Assembly: GCA_028869355.1 (NCBI GenBank)
Contig: JAGWSK010000177.1
Span: 1 to 12,753 of the forward strand
Direction of reading: 5' to 3'
DNA from: Alphaproteobacteria bacterium
GTDB lineage: Bacteria; Pseudomonadota; Alphaproteobacteria; Micropepsales; Micropepsaceae
DNA: 12,753 nt
Below, one piece after another: positions 6,635 to 12,753 of the stretch. Below the pieces are notes generated by a model. That model saw only the letters and a program-made list of their open reading frames with translations. It had not been told where the DNA came from and did no database searches. The translations under genes and the position numbers were made by a program. Each line of letters begins with the position of its first letter. Position 1 is the stretch's first letter.

Positions 6635-7879
6635 ATGATCAAAGCGTTGGATTCCTCATGGAATGAAGTGGATTGCGCGACGGCTTTGGGCCGCGCGCGT
6701 CCGGCATTTGCCGCGATTCTCGAGCGGGCGCTCAGGGGATATGAGCTGGGATTTGCCGACGGGCTGGCGCTGGCGCAGGCATCGGGCGATGAGTTGCTGG
6801 CGCTGGTCAAAGCCGCCGATGAACTGCGCCGCCGGACGGTGGGCGATGTCCTGACCTATGTCGTCAACCGGAATCTGAATTTCACCAATATCTGCATCGT
6901 CGGTTGCTCCTTTTGCGGCTTTTCGCGCGGCCCGCGCGCGAAGGACGCCTATTTTCATTCCACGGAGGATTTGCTGGCGAAAACGCGCGAAGCCGTGGCG
7001 GCGGGCGCGACGGAGGTGTGCATCCAGGGCGGACTGCCGCGCGATCTCGACGGCGGCTATTACGCCGGTCTGCTGCGCGACATCTCGGCGGAATTCCCGC
7101 AACTGCATCTTCATGCCTATTCGCCGATGGAAATTTCCTATGGCGTCGAGAAAACCGGATTGTCACTGACCGAACATCTGATCTCGCTGAAGCAGGCAGG
7201 AATCGGCAGCATCCCCGGGACAGCGGCGGAGATTCTCGATGATTCGGTGCGCGAAGAACTCAGTCCGAACAAGCTGACGGCGAAGCGCTGGATCGAAGTC
7301 ATTCGCGCTGCGCATGGGCTCGGCATCCCGTCGACTTCGACCATGATGTACGGCCATACCGAAACGCCAGAGCATTGGATCAGGCACATGCTCCTGCTGC
7401 GCGAGATTCAGCGGGAAACCGGCGGTTTCACCGAATTCGTGCCGCTTGGTTTCATCCATTCGAAAACGCGGCTGTTCCGCAAGGGCCATGCGCGCGCCGG
7501 ATCATCCTTTGAAGAGGACCTGATCGTGCATGCGCTGGCGCGGCTGCTTCTGAACCGCGACATCCCGAATCTGCAGGTGTCGTGGGTCAAGCTCGGTTTC
7601 CCTGGCGCGCTCGCCTGTTTGCAGGCCGGCGCCAATGATTTTTCCGGCACGCTGATGGAGGAGAGCATCTCCAAAGCGGCCGGCGCCGATTACGGCGAGT
7701 CGGTGACGCCGGGCGAGCTGCGGGCCATGATCCGCAGCATCGGGCGCATCCCGGCGGAGCGGAATACGACCTATGACACGCGCCGGCTGTTTCCCGAGCC
7801 GGAAGGCGACGAACGCCTGCCGCTGGAACGCATGCCGGTGGCGTCCGCGGGACATATTCCCCTGGCCGCCGCCTACTAG
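6635..7879 (+). CDS. cofH: CofH, 5-amino-6-(D-ribitylamino)uracil--L-tyrosine 4-hydroxyphenyl transferase
   Basis: A 414-residue radical SAM protein, the first half of Fo synthase: it joins a tyrosine-derived 4-hydroxybenzyl fragment to 5-amino-6-ribitylaminouracil, a riboflavin-pathway intermediate. The cluster motif is C87-x3-C91-x2-C94 in NICIVGCSFCGFSRG. Family blocks include CIQGGLP (129-135), HAYSPMEI (160-167), SIPGTAAEIL (192-201), MMYGHTE (237-243) and, near the end, AGANDFSGTLMEESISKAAGA (331-351) and GRIPAERNTTY (370-380). The ATG at 6635 lies 2 bases after the cofG stop; an open extension upstream to 6560 overlaps cofG and is rejected. GGG at 6622-6624 is a weak ribosome site, so coupling to cofG is likely. 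It is the last gene of the rightward run; the next gene faces it after 57 bases. Confidence 0.97.
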   Translation: MIKALDSSWNEVDCATALGRARPAFAAILERALRGYELGFADGLALAQASGDELLALVKAADELRRRTVGDVLTYVVNRNLNFTNICIVGCSFCGFSRGPRAKDAYFHSTEDLLAKTREAVAAGATEVCIQGGLPRDLDGGYYAGLLRDISAEFPQLHLHAYSPMEISYGVEKTGLSLTEHLISLKQAGIGSIPGTAAEILDDSVREELSPNKLTAKRWIEVIRAAHGLGIPSTSTMMYGHTETPEHWIRHMLLLREIQRETGGFTEFVPLGFIHSKTRLFRKGHARAGSSFEEDLIVHALARLLLNRDIPNLQVSWVKLGFPGALACLQAGANDFSGTLMEESISKAAGADYGESVTPGELRAMIRSIGRIPAERNTTYDTRRLFPEPEGDERLPLERMPVASAGHIPLAAAY

Positions 7880-7936
7880 AGTCGAAACCCAAAACAGGCA
7901 TCCCGGCACGGGCGGCAGCAGCGCACAGCGTCATGA
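7880..7936. other. Convergent intergenic gap between cofH and the leftward island
   Basis: Fifty-seven bases separate the convergent stops of cofH and the flavoprotein gene. CCCGGCACGGG at 7902-7912 can form a 4-bp stem. In the leftward direction it is followed by a T-rich stretch, so a weak terminator for the island is conceivable. Nothing resembling a strong rightward terminator after cofH is seen. Confidence 0.3.
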
Positions 7937-9352
7937 CTATCCGCGGCTCTCATGATATTCGGCATCGATATTGACAAGCCATGGATCGCATCGTTGCACA
8001 CCCAGCGCGGTACGCGCCGCAAGAAGGCCGGTCGCCATTGCGTGGTCCTGATTGTTGTATTTGAACATTCCCGATCTGCCGATCGGCAACAGATTTTCGA
8101 ATCCATCAAGCCAGCCTTTGATAATCGCAATATGACGCTCATAGCCGATTTCAATGACGGGATAAGCTTTCTCGCTACGGACGACAAAGCCCTCCAATAC
8201 ACAATTGGGCTGGACGATTTTCATGCGCGATAGTTCACGCTTGGCGCGCTCAATCAACGAGTGTTCGGATGCGACCCAAATCTCGTCACCCGGACGGCAG
8301 AAATATTCGACCGTCAGGGGACTCAATCCTGCGCGGCTCGCCATTGCAGGCGAAAAGTTCGCGTAGTTTGTGATGCGCGCCATCCCCACATCTTTCGAAT
8401 GGACATAGATCCAGTTGTCCGGAAAAGGGGTGCCATCCACGATAAGGTTTACGCCCAAATGGTTGCGGTAGCGTAGCGCGCGGCAGGCGGAAAGCACTTC
8501 CGGTGGGGCTGCCGGAGACATGCTTTCGATCATTTCGGTCAGTGGAGCGCTTACAAGAAAATACCGTCCGTCGGCCTCATGACGGCAGCCGAAGTTATCG
8601 TCGAATTCAACCGCGACGACACGCCAGTTGTCACGACGGATCCGCGACACGCGCGCGCCGGTACGAACCCGGTTCCCGGCCTGCATAACGCGCAGTGCCA
8701 TTTTCTCATACAGTTGCCCCGCGCCAAGGCGCGGGTAGGCGAATTCATCCACCAGTGACTTGGCGATCTTTCTCTGTGGTCTAAAAACGGCATTCAATAC
8801 GGCTGTAGCCAGACTTAAACCTTTAATTCGCTGCGCCGCCCACTCCGCTGCAATGCGAGTGCAGGGAATGCCCCAGACCTTCTCGGTGTAGGTTTTGAAA
8901 AACGTCTCAAAAAGATGACGACCAAAGCGATCCACCACCCAATCTTCGAAATTCTCTATCGTACTATCGCCAATTGCGCGCTTAATCCGCGCGATTCCGT
9001 AGCTGGCCAAAATCGCCGCGCTCGACGGGACACCTACGCCGAACAGAGTGTTGAGGGGGGTAAGCGGATAATTGAAATATCGATCGTTATAGAATATTCG
9101 CGTCAGGCGCCGTACGTTCAGGATGTCGCCCGCACCGACTTCAACGAACAGCCTTTGGATTTCCGCGTTCCTTGTGAAGAACCTGTGCGGCCCGATATCG
9201 AAGCGGCTACCCTTGAAAACCGTAGTTCGCGACAGGCCTCCAACGGTGTCCAAGCGCTCCAAAACAGAGACCTTGGCACCGATATTTCCGGCTTCGCATG
9301 CAGCGGCAAGCCCGGAAGGCCCACCACCGACGATAATCACGTCTTCCGCCAC
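7937..9352 (-). CDS. FAD-dependent amine-oxidase-fold protein (UDP-galactopyranose-mutase / protoporphyrinogen-oxidase-like)
   Basis: A 471-residue flavoprotein. It opens with VAEDVIIVGGGPSGLAA: the GxGxxG is G9-x-G11-x-x-G14, followed by the acidic E32 and VGGLSRT (37-43), then FDIGPHRFFT (51-60). The D-I-G-x-H-R-F-F block marks a group of NAD(P)/FAD-binding proteins between protoporphyrinogen oxidase and UDP-galactopyranose mutase, often found with polysaccharide genes. The C-terminal FAD contact area, GRSGMFKYNNQDHAMATG, is also present. I chose the GTG at 9352 because it starts right before the FAD motif and 16 bases after the membrane-protein stop. The frame continues to an ATG at 9454, but that stretch overlaps the upstream gene and looks like out-of-frame sequence. 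No clear Shine-Dalgarno is visible. A role in sugar or lipid-carrier redox chemistry is inferred from the partner gene; the reaction is unknown. Confidence 0.85.
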   Translation of the reverse strand: MAEDVIIVGGGPSGLAAACEAGNIGAKVSVLERLDTVGGLSRTTVFKGSRFDIGPHRFFTRNAEIQRLFVEVGAGDILNVRRLTRIFYNDRYFNYPLTPLNTLFGVGVPSSAAILASYGIARIKRAIGDSTIENFEDWVVDRFGRHLFETFFKTYTEKVWGIPCTRIAAEWAAQRIKGLSLATAVLNAVFRPQRKIAKSLVDEFAYPRLGAGQLYEKMALRVMQAGNRVRTGARVSRIRRDNWRVVAVEFDDNFGCRHEADGRYFLVSAPLTEMIESMSPAAPPEVLSACRALRYRNHLGVNLIVDGTPFPDNWIYVHSKDVGMARITNYANFSPAMASRAGLSPLTVEYFCRPGDEIWVASEHSLIERAKRELSRMKIVQPNCVLEGFVVRSEKAYPVIEIGYERHIAIIKGWLDGFENLLPIGRSGMFKYNNQDHAMATGLLAARTALGVQRCDPWLVNIDAEYHESRG

Positions 9353-9368
9353 TGTGCCGGATCGTTGG

Positions 9369-10757
9369 TTATTGCGCGGAAAATTGCTTATGCGACCAAT
9401 CGAGCGGATCGAAAACCATGTGCCCGCTCGCGTGGTAATAGCCGATTGCCGCAATCAGAAGCGCGACATTGAATCCGGCAACAGAAAAAGCTGCCCGATG
9501 ATTGGCATAGCGCGCGACATATCTGCGGTTATAGAAGAGCATAAACAACACAAGGAGCAGGGGATCGAAATATCTTTGATAGACAATCGGGCGGATCAGG
9601 AAAGGTACAAAGACGAGACCGATGAGCAGGCGCGTTTGCCAGGAAGTAAACAGCATCAAATTGGCTACGATGAGCAGTCCGCAATAGGCGGCGGTCACGA
9701 ACAGCAAAGGCCCAAGAGGGCCTGCTCGCTCGCAAAGTTTGCCAAGGACACCGCCGGCCAATTCGGGAAAGGTAAAATGGGGCAGGAAAATAGCCAGGAA
9801 TAGAAGATAGCCCGCGCCCAGAAGCAATGCGGTCGAGCGCCGGGGCAACGGTAGTTTGCCGCTTCCGCCAGTCAACCATGCGTATGATCGATAACAAAAA
9901 AAGGGTATGGCGTAAAACATGCCAAACGAAAAACCATAGACGAGGGAATTCGGGCTAAATCCAACTTTTTCCCGGTCGAAAGGAGGAGATACTCCCTGCC
10001 AGGTCAGCAGCAGGATGATCCCGGGGATCGTGGCTGCTGCAAAAGAAACGACGGTCAGAATCCGCTGCGTCGGGTAGAAAATGAACAGGACGGCAAAACT
10101 GAAGATCGGGAGGAACAAATAGAATTGGCGCGTATAGAACGCGCATGCGCTGACAACCGCGACCACGGGGATAAGCAGTGACGGATTTAGTGAGGACGGT
10201 TTTTCGTTGTCTAGCAGCGGCAAAAGACAGAGATAGGTCAGGATCACGAAGAGGAAGGGGAGGTCGTCGGTCTGTGGCCAATAGGCTGCTGCGCGAAAAT
10301 ACGGTGAGAGCAGGATGGCGGCTCCCGCCAAAAGGGCCCACGGCCATTGGGCGTGAAATGCTGCGAACCTGGCATGAAGCGCGTAAGCAAATAGAACCGC
10401 GATGCCCACTGCCATGACCGTATGAAAAATGCTGAAGAGTAATTCATTACCAAGCAGCGGATTGATGGATGCCAGAATATAAAATAGAGGTGTCGCGGGC
10501 GATGGATAGTCTCGTATGGCCGCGCTCCATGGTTCGGAAACGAACCTCTCGATCGTGGGCAAATGATGATGAAAATAATCAAATCGCGCACCACCGGATC
10601 CGTCCTCGCGCAGTCCGAATCCAATGAGAAAGCTCGCGAGGGCAAGGCCGGCAAATATCAGAGCCGCGACAGAGGAATGTTGCGCGCTCATAATGGCGGG
10701 CGACTGCTCTTTCGCGCCACTCCTTAGAAGTCCAAACGTTTTGGCAGTCGAATCCAT
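9369..10757 (-). CDS. Polytopic membrane protein, probable GT-C-type glycosyltransferase
   Basis: A 462-residue integral membrane protein with about 12 hydrophobic spans, for example near residues 29-49, 106-126, 141-155, 166-182, 193-208, 212-229, 233-253, 272-289, 309-326, 350-371, 377-393 and 425-441. After the first span comes a loop with an acidic residue in RFDYFHHHLPTIE (58-70) and then RDYPSPATPLFYIL (82-95). The topology, with Asp in the first external loop, fits GT-C enzymes that use polyprenyl-phosphate sugars. YWPQTDDLPFLF (159-170) and FYTRQFYLFLP (207-217) recall the ALG10-type arrangement, but this is a resemblance by eye only. ATG 10757 has GAG just upstream; M23 (10691) is an alternative start nearer the first span. 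The gene leads a two-gene leftward unit with the flavoprotein. Sequence is visibly less GC-rich than the cof genes, suggesting separate origin. Confidence 0.7.
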   Translation of the reverse strand: MDSTAKTFGLLRSGAKEQSPAIMSAQHSSVAALIFAGLALASFLIGFGLREDGSGGARFDYFHHHLPTIERFVSEPWSAAIRDYPSPATPLFYILASINPLLGNELLFSIFHTVMAVGIAVLFAYALHARFAAFHAQWPWALLAGAAILLSPYFRAAAYWPQTDDLPFLFVILTYLCLLPLLDNEKPSSLNPSLLIPVVAVVSACAFYTRQFYLFLPIFSFAVLFIFYPTQRILTVVSFAAATIPGIILLLTWQGVSPPFDREKVGFSPNSLVYGFSFGMFYAIPFFCYRSYAWLTGGSGKLPLPRRSTALLLGAGYLLFLAIFLPHFTFPELAGGVLGKLCERAGPLGPLLFVTAAYCGLLIVANLMLFTSWQTRLLIGLVFVPFLIRPIVYQRYFDPLLLVLFMLFYNRRYVARYANHRAAFSVAGFNVALLIAAIGYYHASGHMVFDPLDWSHKQFSAQ

Positions 10758-10839
10758 TTACTCGCGCGCCGGTACAAAATCGAATGCAGCTTCAATACAT
10801 TCCTGTTCTCATTCAGATGATGTTGACAAAATGATTCTG

Positions 10840-10879
10840 AAGTAAAGGCTCGCCGCCAGGTTGATGACGGTCTTTACTT
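10840..10879. repeat. Inverted repeat AAGTAAAG / CTTTACTT
   Basis: Perfect 8-bp arms at 10840-10847 and 10872-10879 with 24 bases between them, so centres are 32 bases apart, about three helical turns. It is placed about 90 bases upstream of the membrane-protein start. It could be a two-site operator for a dimeric regulator or simply chance in AT-rich DNA. Confidence 0.4.
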
Positions 10880-11071
10880 TGTAAAAGGTCTTCACCTGAA
10901 AAATTTTACCATCGCGCCAGTGACCTGCGCCTTGCTGTATCCCGTAGCGACTGTGGGCTTTTGGGAGTAGCCACCTACCGCCAAGTCTAATTCGACGAAT
11001 GAATCTGGTATCAGGTTGAGAGTGACGGCAATCGATGGGAAACCAGCAAGAGGGTTTTGAAACGCGGCAAT

Positions 11072-11099
11072 GTTCGTTCCGCGTGAGTCTTGAACGAAC
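11072..11099. repeat. Inverted repeat GTTCGTTC / GAACGAAC upstream of cofD
   Basis: Perfect 8-bp arms at 11072-11079 and 11092-11099 with a 12-base spacer. Arm centres are 20 bases apart, two helical turns, and the site ends 54 bases before the cofD ATG. That position and geometry suit an operator for a dimeric regulator of cofD-cofC; no T-run follows, so it is not a standard terminator. Confidence 0.45.
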
Positions 11100-11153
11100 C
11101 GCTCAACGCGACCCAATGTCTGGAGTCGGTTGGAAGCGGCCAGGGCGTGCTTT

Positions 11154-12083
11154 ATGGGTTTAAGCGTCACATTGCTGACGGGGGGAGTTGGCGGCTCAAA
11201 GCTGGCATTGGGATTTTATCGCATACCGGCCTGCGAGCTGACGGCGATCGCGAATACCGGCGATGACATTGTCATGCATGGGCTGCATGTTTCGCCCGAT
11301 CCCGACATCCTGATGTACACGCTGGCCGGTGTCGTCAATCCGGCGACCGGTTGGGGTTTCCGCGACGAGACATTCACTGTCGCAAAGGGGCTGGCCGGCT
11401 ATGGCCGCGAGACCTGGTTTCAGCTCGGCGACCGCGATTTTGCCACCCATATCCACCGCACGGCGATGTTGTCGTCCGGTGCGACGCTGTCGCAGGCGAT
11501 AGAAGCCATCCGGCGGTCACTGGATATTTCGGCGCGCGTGCTGCCGATGAGCGATGATGCGGTCGTTACCATGCTGGATACGAACGAAGGCATCATGCAT
11601 TTGCAGGAATATTTCGTGCGCTACCGCTGCGAGCCGGTCGTGCGCGCAATTACATTCGAAGGCGTGTCGGACGCGAAGCCCGCACCGGGCGTGATCGAGG
11701 CGATTGCGGACGCCGATCTGGTGGTAATCGCGCCGAGCAATCCACTGATCAGTATCGGGCCGATCCTCGCCGTGCCGGGAATCCGCGGCGCCTTGCGCCG
11801 CCGCCGTGAACAAGTTGTTTCCGTCTGCCCGTTGGTCGCCGGCAAATCGCTGAAGGGACCGACCGACAAGATGATGGCGCAGCTCGGGTATGGCGTATCG
11901 CCCGCTGCTGTTGCGACGATGTACGGGGATTTTTGCGGAACCATCATTCTGGATCCTGCCGATGCGGGCGCTTGTGCAGAGGTCGAGGCGGTGCGTATGC
12001 GGGCGGCGGTCCTTCCGACGGTTATGCAGACGCAGGAGGATAAAGTTCGTCTGGCGCAATCGATCATGGACCGTTTTGCGTGA
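11154..12083 (+). CDS. cofD: CofD, (dehydro-)F420-0 synthase: 2-phospho-L-lactate / phosphoenolpyruvyl transferase
   Basis: A 309-residue transferase that moves the C3 phosphate unit from its GDP-activated form (made by CofC) to Fo, giving F420-0 or dehydro-F420-0 with release of GMP. Family signatures are plain: LTGGVGGSKLALGFY (residues 7-21), NTGDD with HGLHVSPDPD (34-51), YTLAG, LGDRDFATHIHRT (90-102), LPMSDDAV (129-136), PAPGVIEAI (176-184), APSNPLISIGPILAVPG (193-209) and KSLKGPTDKMM (230-240). The frame can be extended to a TTG at 11130, but ATG 11154 with AGGG 8 bases upstream gives the normal N-terminus. It overlaps cofC by 4 bases. The bacterial homologue is called FbiA. It is separated from cofGH by the leftward island, so it needs its own promoter in the preceding gap. 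Confidence 0.97.
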   Translation: MGLSVTLLTGGVGGSKLALGFYRIPACELTAIANTGDDIVMHGLHVSPDPDILMYTLAGVVNPATGWGFRDETFTVAKGLAGYGRETWFQLGDRDFATHIHRTAMLSSGATLSQAIEAIRRSLDISARVLPMSDDAVVTMLDTNEGIMHLQEYFVRYRCEPVVRAITFEGVSDAKPAPGVIEAIADADLVVIAPSNPLISIGPILAVPGIRGALRRRREQVVSVCPLVAGKSLKGPTDKMMAQLGYGVSPAAVATMYGDFCGTIILDPADAGACAEVEAVRMRAAVLPTVMQTQEDKVRLAQSIMDRFA

Positions 12084-12715
12084 AGGCGATTGTGATTCCG
12101 GTGAAAGCGTTCGCGGCGGCCAAGACGCGGCTATCGCCGTGGCTGTCTTCGGATGCGCGCGCCGGATTGGCCGAAGCGATGTGCCGGGACGTGTTTGCCG
12201 CTGTCGCGGAGGTGCGCGGGATTGACCGAATCCTCGTGGTAAGCAATGAGCCGCGCGCGCTCGCCTGGGCCAATGAACGGGGTTGGGAATCGCTGAAGGA
12301 GCATCAGCAGATTTCCGAATCCGCATCAGTCGATAAGGCGTGCCGACATTGCGCCGAACAAGGCACGAGCGCTGTGCTGCGTCTGCCGGCGGATATTCCG
12401 CTGGTTAGCAGCAGCGATATCGAAGCACTGTTTGATGCGCTTCCGGATTCAACCGGGTGCGTGATTGTGCCTTCACGGGACGGCACCGGAACCAATGCTC
12501 TGCTGCGATCGCCGCCCGCGGCATTCGAATCGCATTTCGGACGGGGCAGTTTTGCGGCCCATATCGCAGCGGCGCGCGCCGCCGATTTGCCGGTGACGGT
12601 TGTGCGGAATTCGAATATCGAGCTGGACGTGGACGAACCGGCGGACCTGGAGCAATTGCGCGAATTCGTTTCGGCAAATTCCAGAACCGGCGAATGGATG
12701 AGACAGACAAGATGA
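12080..12715 (+). CDS. cofC: CofC/FbiD, C3-phosphate guanylyltransferase of F420 biosynthesis
   Basis: A 211-residue nucleotidyltransferase that activates a C3 phosphate with GTP for CofD. The substrate is 2-phospholactate in the classical archaeal scheme, phosphoenolpyruvate in mycobacteria and 3-phosphoglycerate in a Burkholderia-related lineage; which applies here cannot be read by eye. Family blocks are IPVKAFAAAKTRLSPWLS (6-23), LPADIPLVSSSDIEAL (102-117), DGTGTNALLRSPPAAF (134-149), FGRGSFAAH (153-161) and NIELDVDEPADLEQL (179-193), the last with the metal-binding acidic residues. Translation starts at GTG 12080, inside the cofD stop (GTGA), and the cofC stop overlaps the next ATG in the same way. 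These overlaps indicate strong translational coupling. The length is normal and nothing is truncated. Confidence 0.95.
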   Translation: MKAIVIPVKAFAAAKTRLSPWLSSDARAGLAEAMCRDVFAAVAEVRGIDRILVVSNEPRALAWANERGWESLKEHQQISESASVDKACRHCAEQGTSAVLRLPADIPLVSSSDIEALFDALPDSTGCVIVPSRDGTGTNALLRSPPAAFESHFGRGSFAAHIAAARAADLPVTVVRNSNIELDVDEPADLEQLREFVSANSRTGEWMRQTR

Positions 12716-12753
12716 ACAGACAAGAGCAGGCAGACATGGCGGCGGAATTTCGC
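12712..12753 (+). CDS. Start of an unidentified gene coupled to cofC
   Basis: ATG at 12712 overlaps the cofC stop (ATGA) and 14 codons, MNRQEQADMAAEFR, remain open to the window edge. The 4-base overlap mirrors the cofD-cofC junction, so it is probably the third gene of that operon. Too little is present to name it. The F420 glutamate ligase (cofE) or an F420-dependent enzyme would be logical candidates, but the visible residues neither support nor exclude either. GATGAGA just upstream is a possible ribosome site. An alternative start is the in-frame ATG at 12736. Confidence 0.5.
   Translation, partial: MNRQEQADMAAEFR

Larger units (their letters stand above)
10758..11153. promoter_or_regulatory. 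Divergent 396-base intergenic region before cofD
   Basis: An AT-richer gap between the leftward membrane-protein gene and cofD. It must hold the leftward promoter and probably one for cofD. Two perfect 8-bp inverted repeats lie in it and are listed separately. TTGACA at 10823-10828 matches a -35 box but has no -10 partner. A 92-codon leftward open frame (10892-11170) overlaps the start of cofD and has no recognisable domain; I do not call it. AGGG at 11142-11145 is a suitable ribosome site for the cofD ATG at 11154. Confidence 0.45.

Noticed and set aside
7902..7912. CCCGGCACGGG hairpin as terminator after cofH
   Set aside because: Only a 4-bp stem and no T-run in the rightward direction.
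9353..9454. Upstream extension of the flavoprotein to an ATG at 9454
   Set aside because: The extra 34 residues come from the other reading frame of the membrane-protein gene, and the FAD motif should sit near the N-terminus.
10823..10828. TTGACA as a -35 box for cofD
   Set aside because: No -10-like hexamer at 15-19 bases downstream, and it is over 300 bases from the cofD start.
7880..11153. Island ends as mobile-element boundaries
   Set aside because: No terminal inverted repeats, target duplication, tRNA gene, integrase or transposase could be seen at either edge.
10892..11170. Leftward 92-codon open frame before cofD
   Set aside because: It overlaps the cofD start, has no recognised domain and mixed codon use. 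It could be a remnant or orphan gene but cannot be supported.

Overview
The window is high-GC, gene-dense proteobacterial DNA. The best guess is a rhizobial-type alphaproteobacterium (Xanthobacteraceae/Nitrobacteraceae-like). This rests on the orphan periplasmic Bug/TctC-type binding protein, the oxidoreductase content and a GC-rich palindromic intergenic repeat of a kind common in that group. It is an inference, because no marker gene is present.

Layout. Bases 1-123 hold the start of a minus-strand csaA-like gene. A rightward block follows: a GMC flavin oxidoreductase (218-1882), a TauD/TfdA-type Fe(II)/2-oxoglutarate dioxygenase (1931-2794), a Bug/TctC periplasmic binding protein (2798-3982), an isochorismatase-fold hydrolase without the usual Cys (3985-4629), a dienelactone-hydrolase-family protein (4634-5437), cofG (5439-6632) and cofH (6635-7879). 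From the binding protein to cofH the gaps are only 1-4 bases, so these five genes look like one operon. Next comes a two-gene leftward island that looks visibly AT-richer (7937-10757): a multi-span GT-C-like membrane protein followed by a UDP-galactopyranose-mutase/protoporphyrinogen-oxidase-like flavoprotein. After a gap of about 400 bases with two perfect inverted repeats, the rightward direction resumes with cofD (11154-12083), cofC (12080-12715, 4-base overlap) and the first 14 codons of another gene (from 12712, 4-base overlap).

How the genes work together. CofG and CofH together make the deazaflavin Fo from 5-amino-6-ribitylaminouracil and tyrosine. CofC activates a C3 phosphate with GTP, and CofD transfers that unit to Fo. 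This covers the path to (dehydro-)F420-0. The glutamate ligase CofE/FbiB, a dehydro-F420 reductase and any F420-using enzyme are not visible. The unusual point is that the Fo synthase genes close an operon of uptake and catabolic-type enzymes, while cofDC sit on the far side of a cell-surface polysaccharide-type island. The simplest reading is an undescribed catabolic pathway for a small carboxylate-, amide- or ether-containing compound in which one step, encoded outside the window, needs F420.
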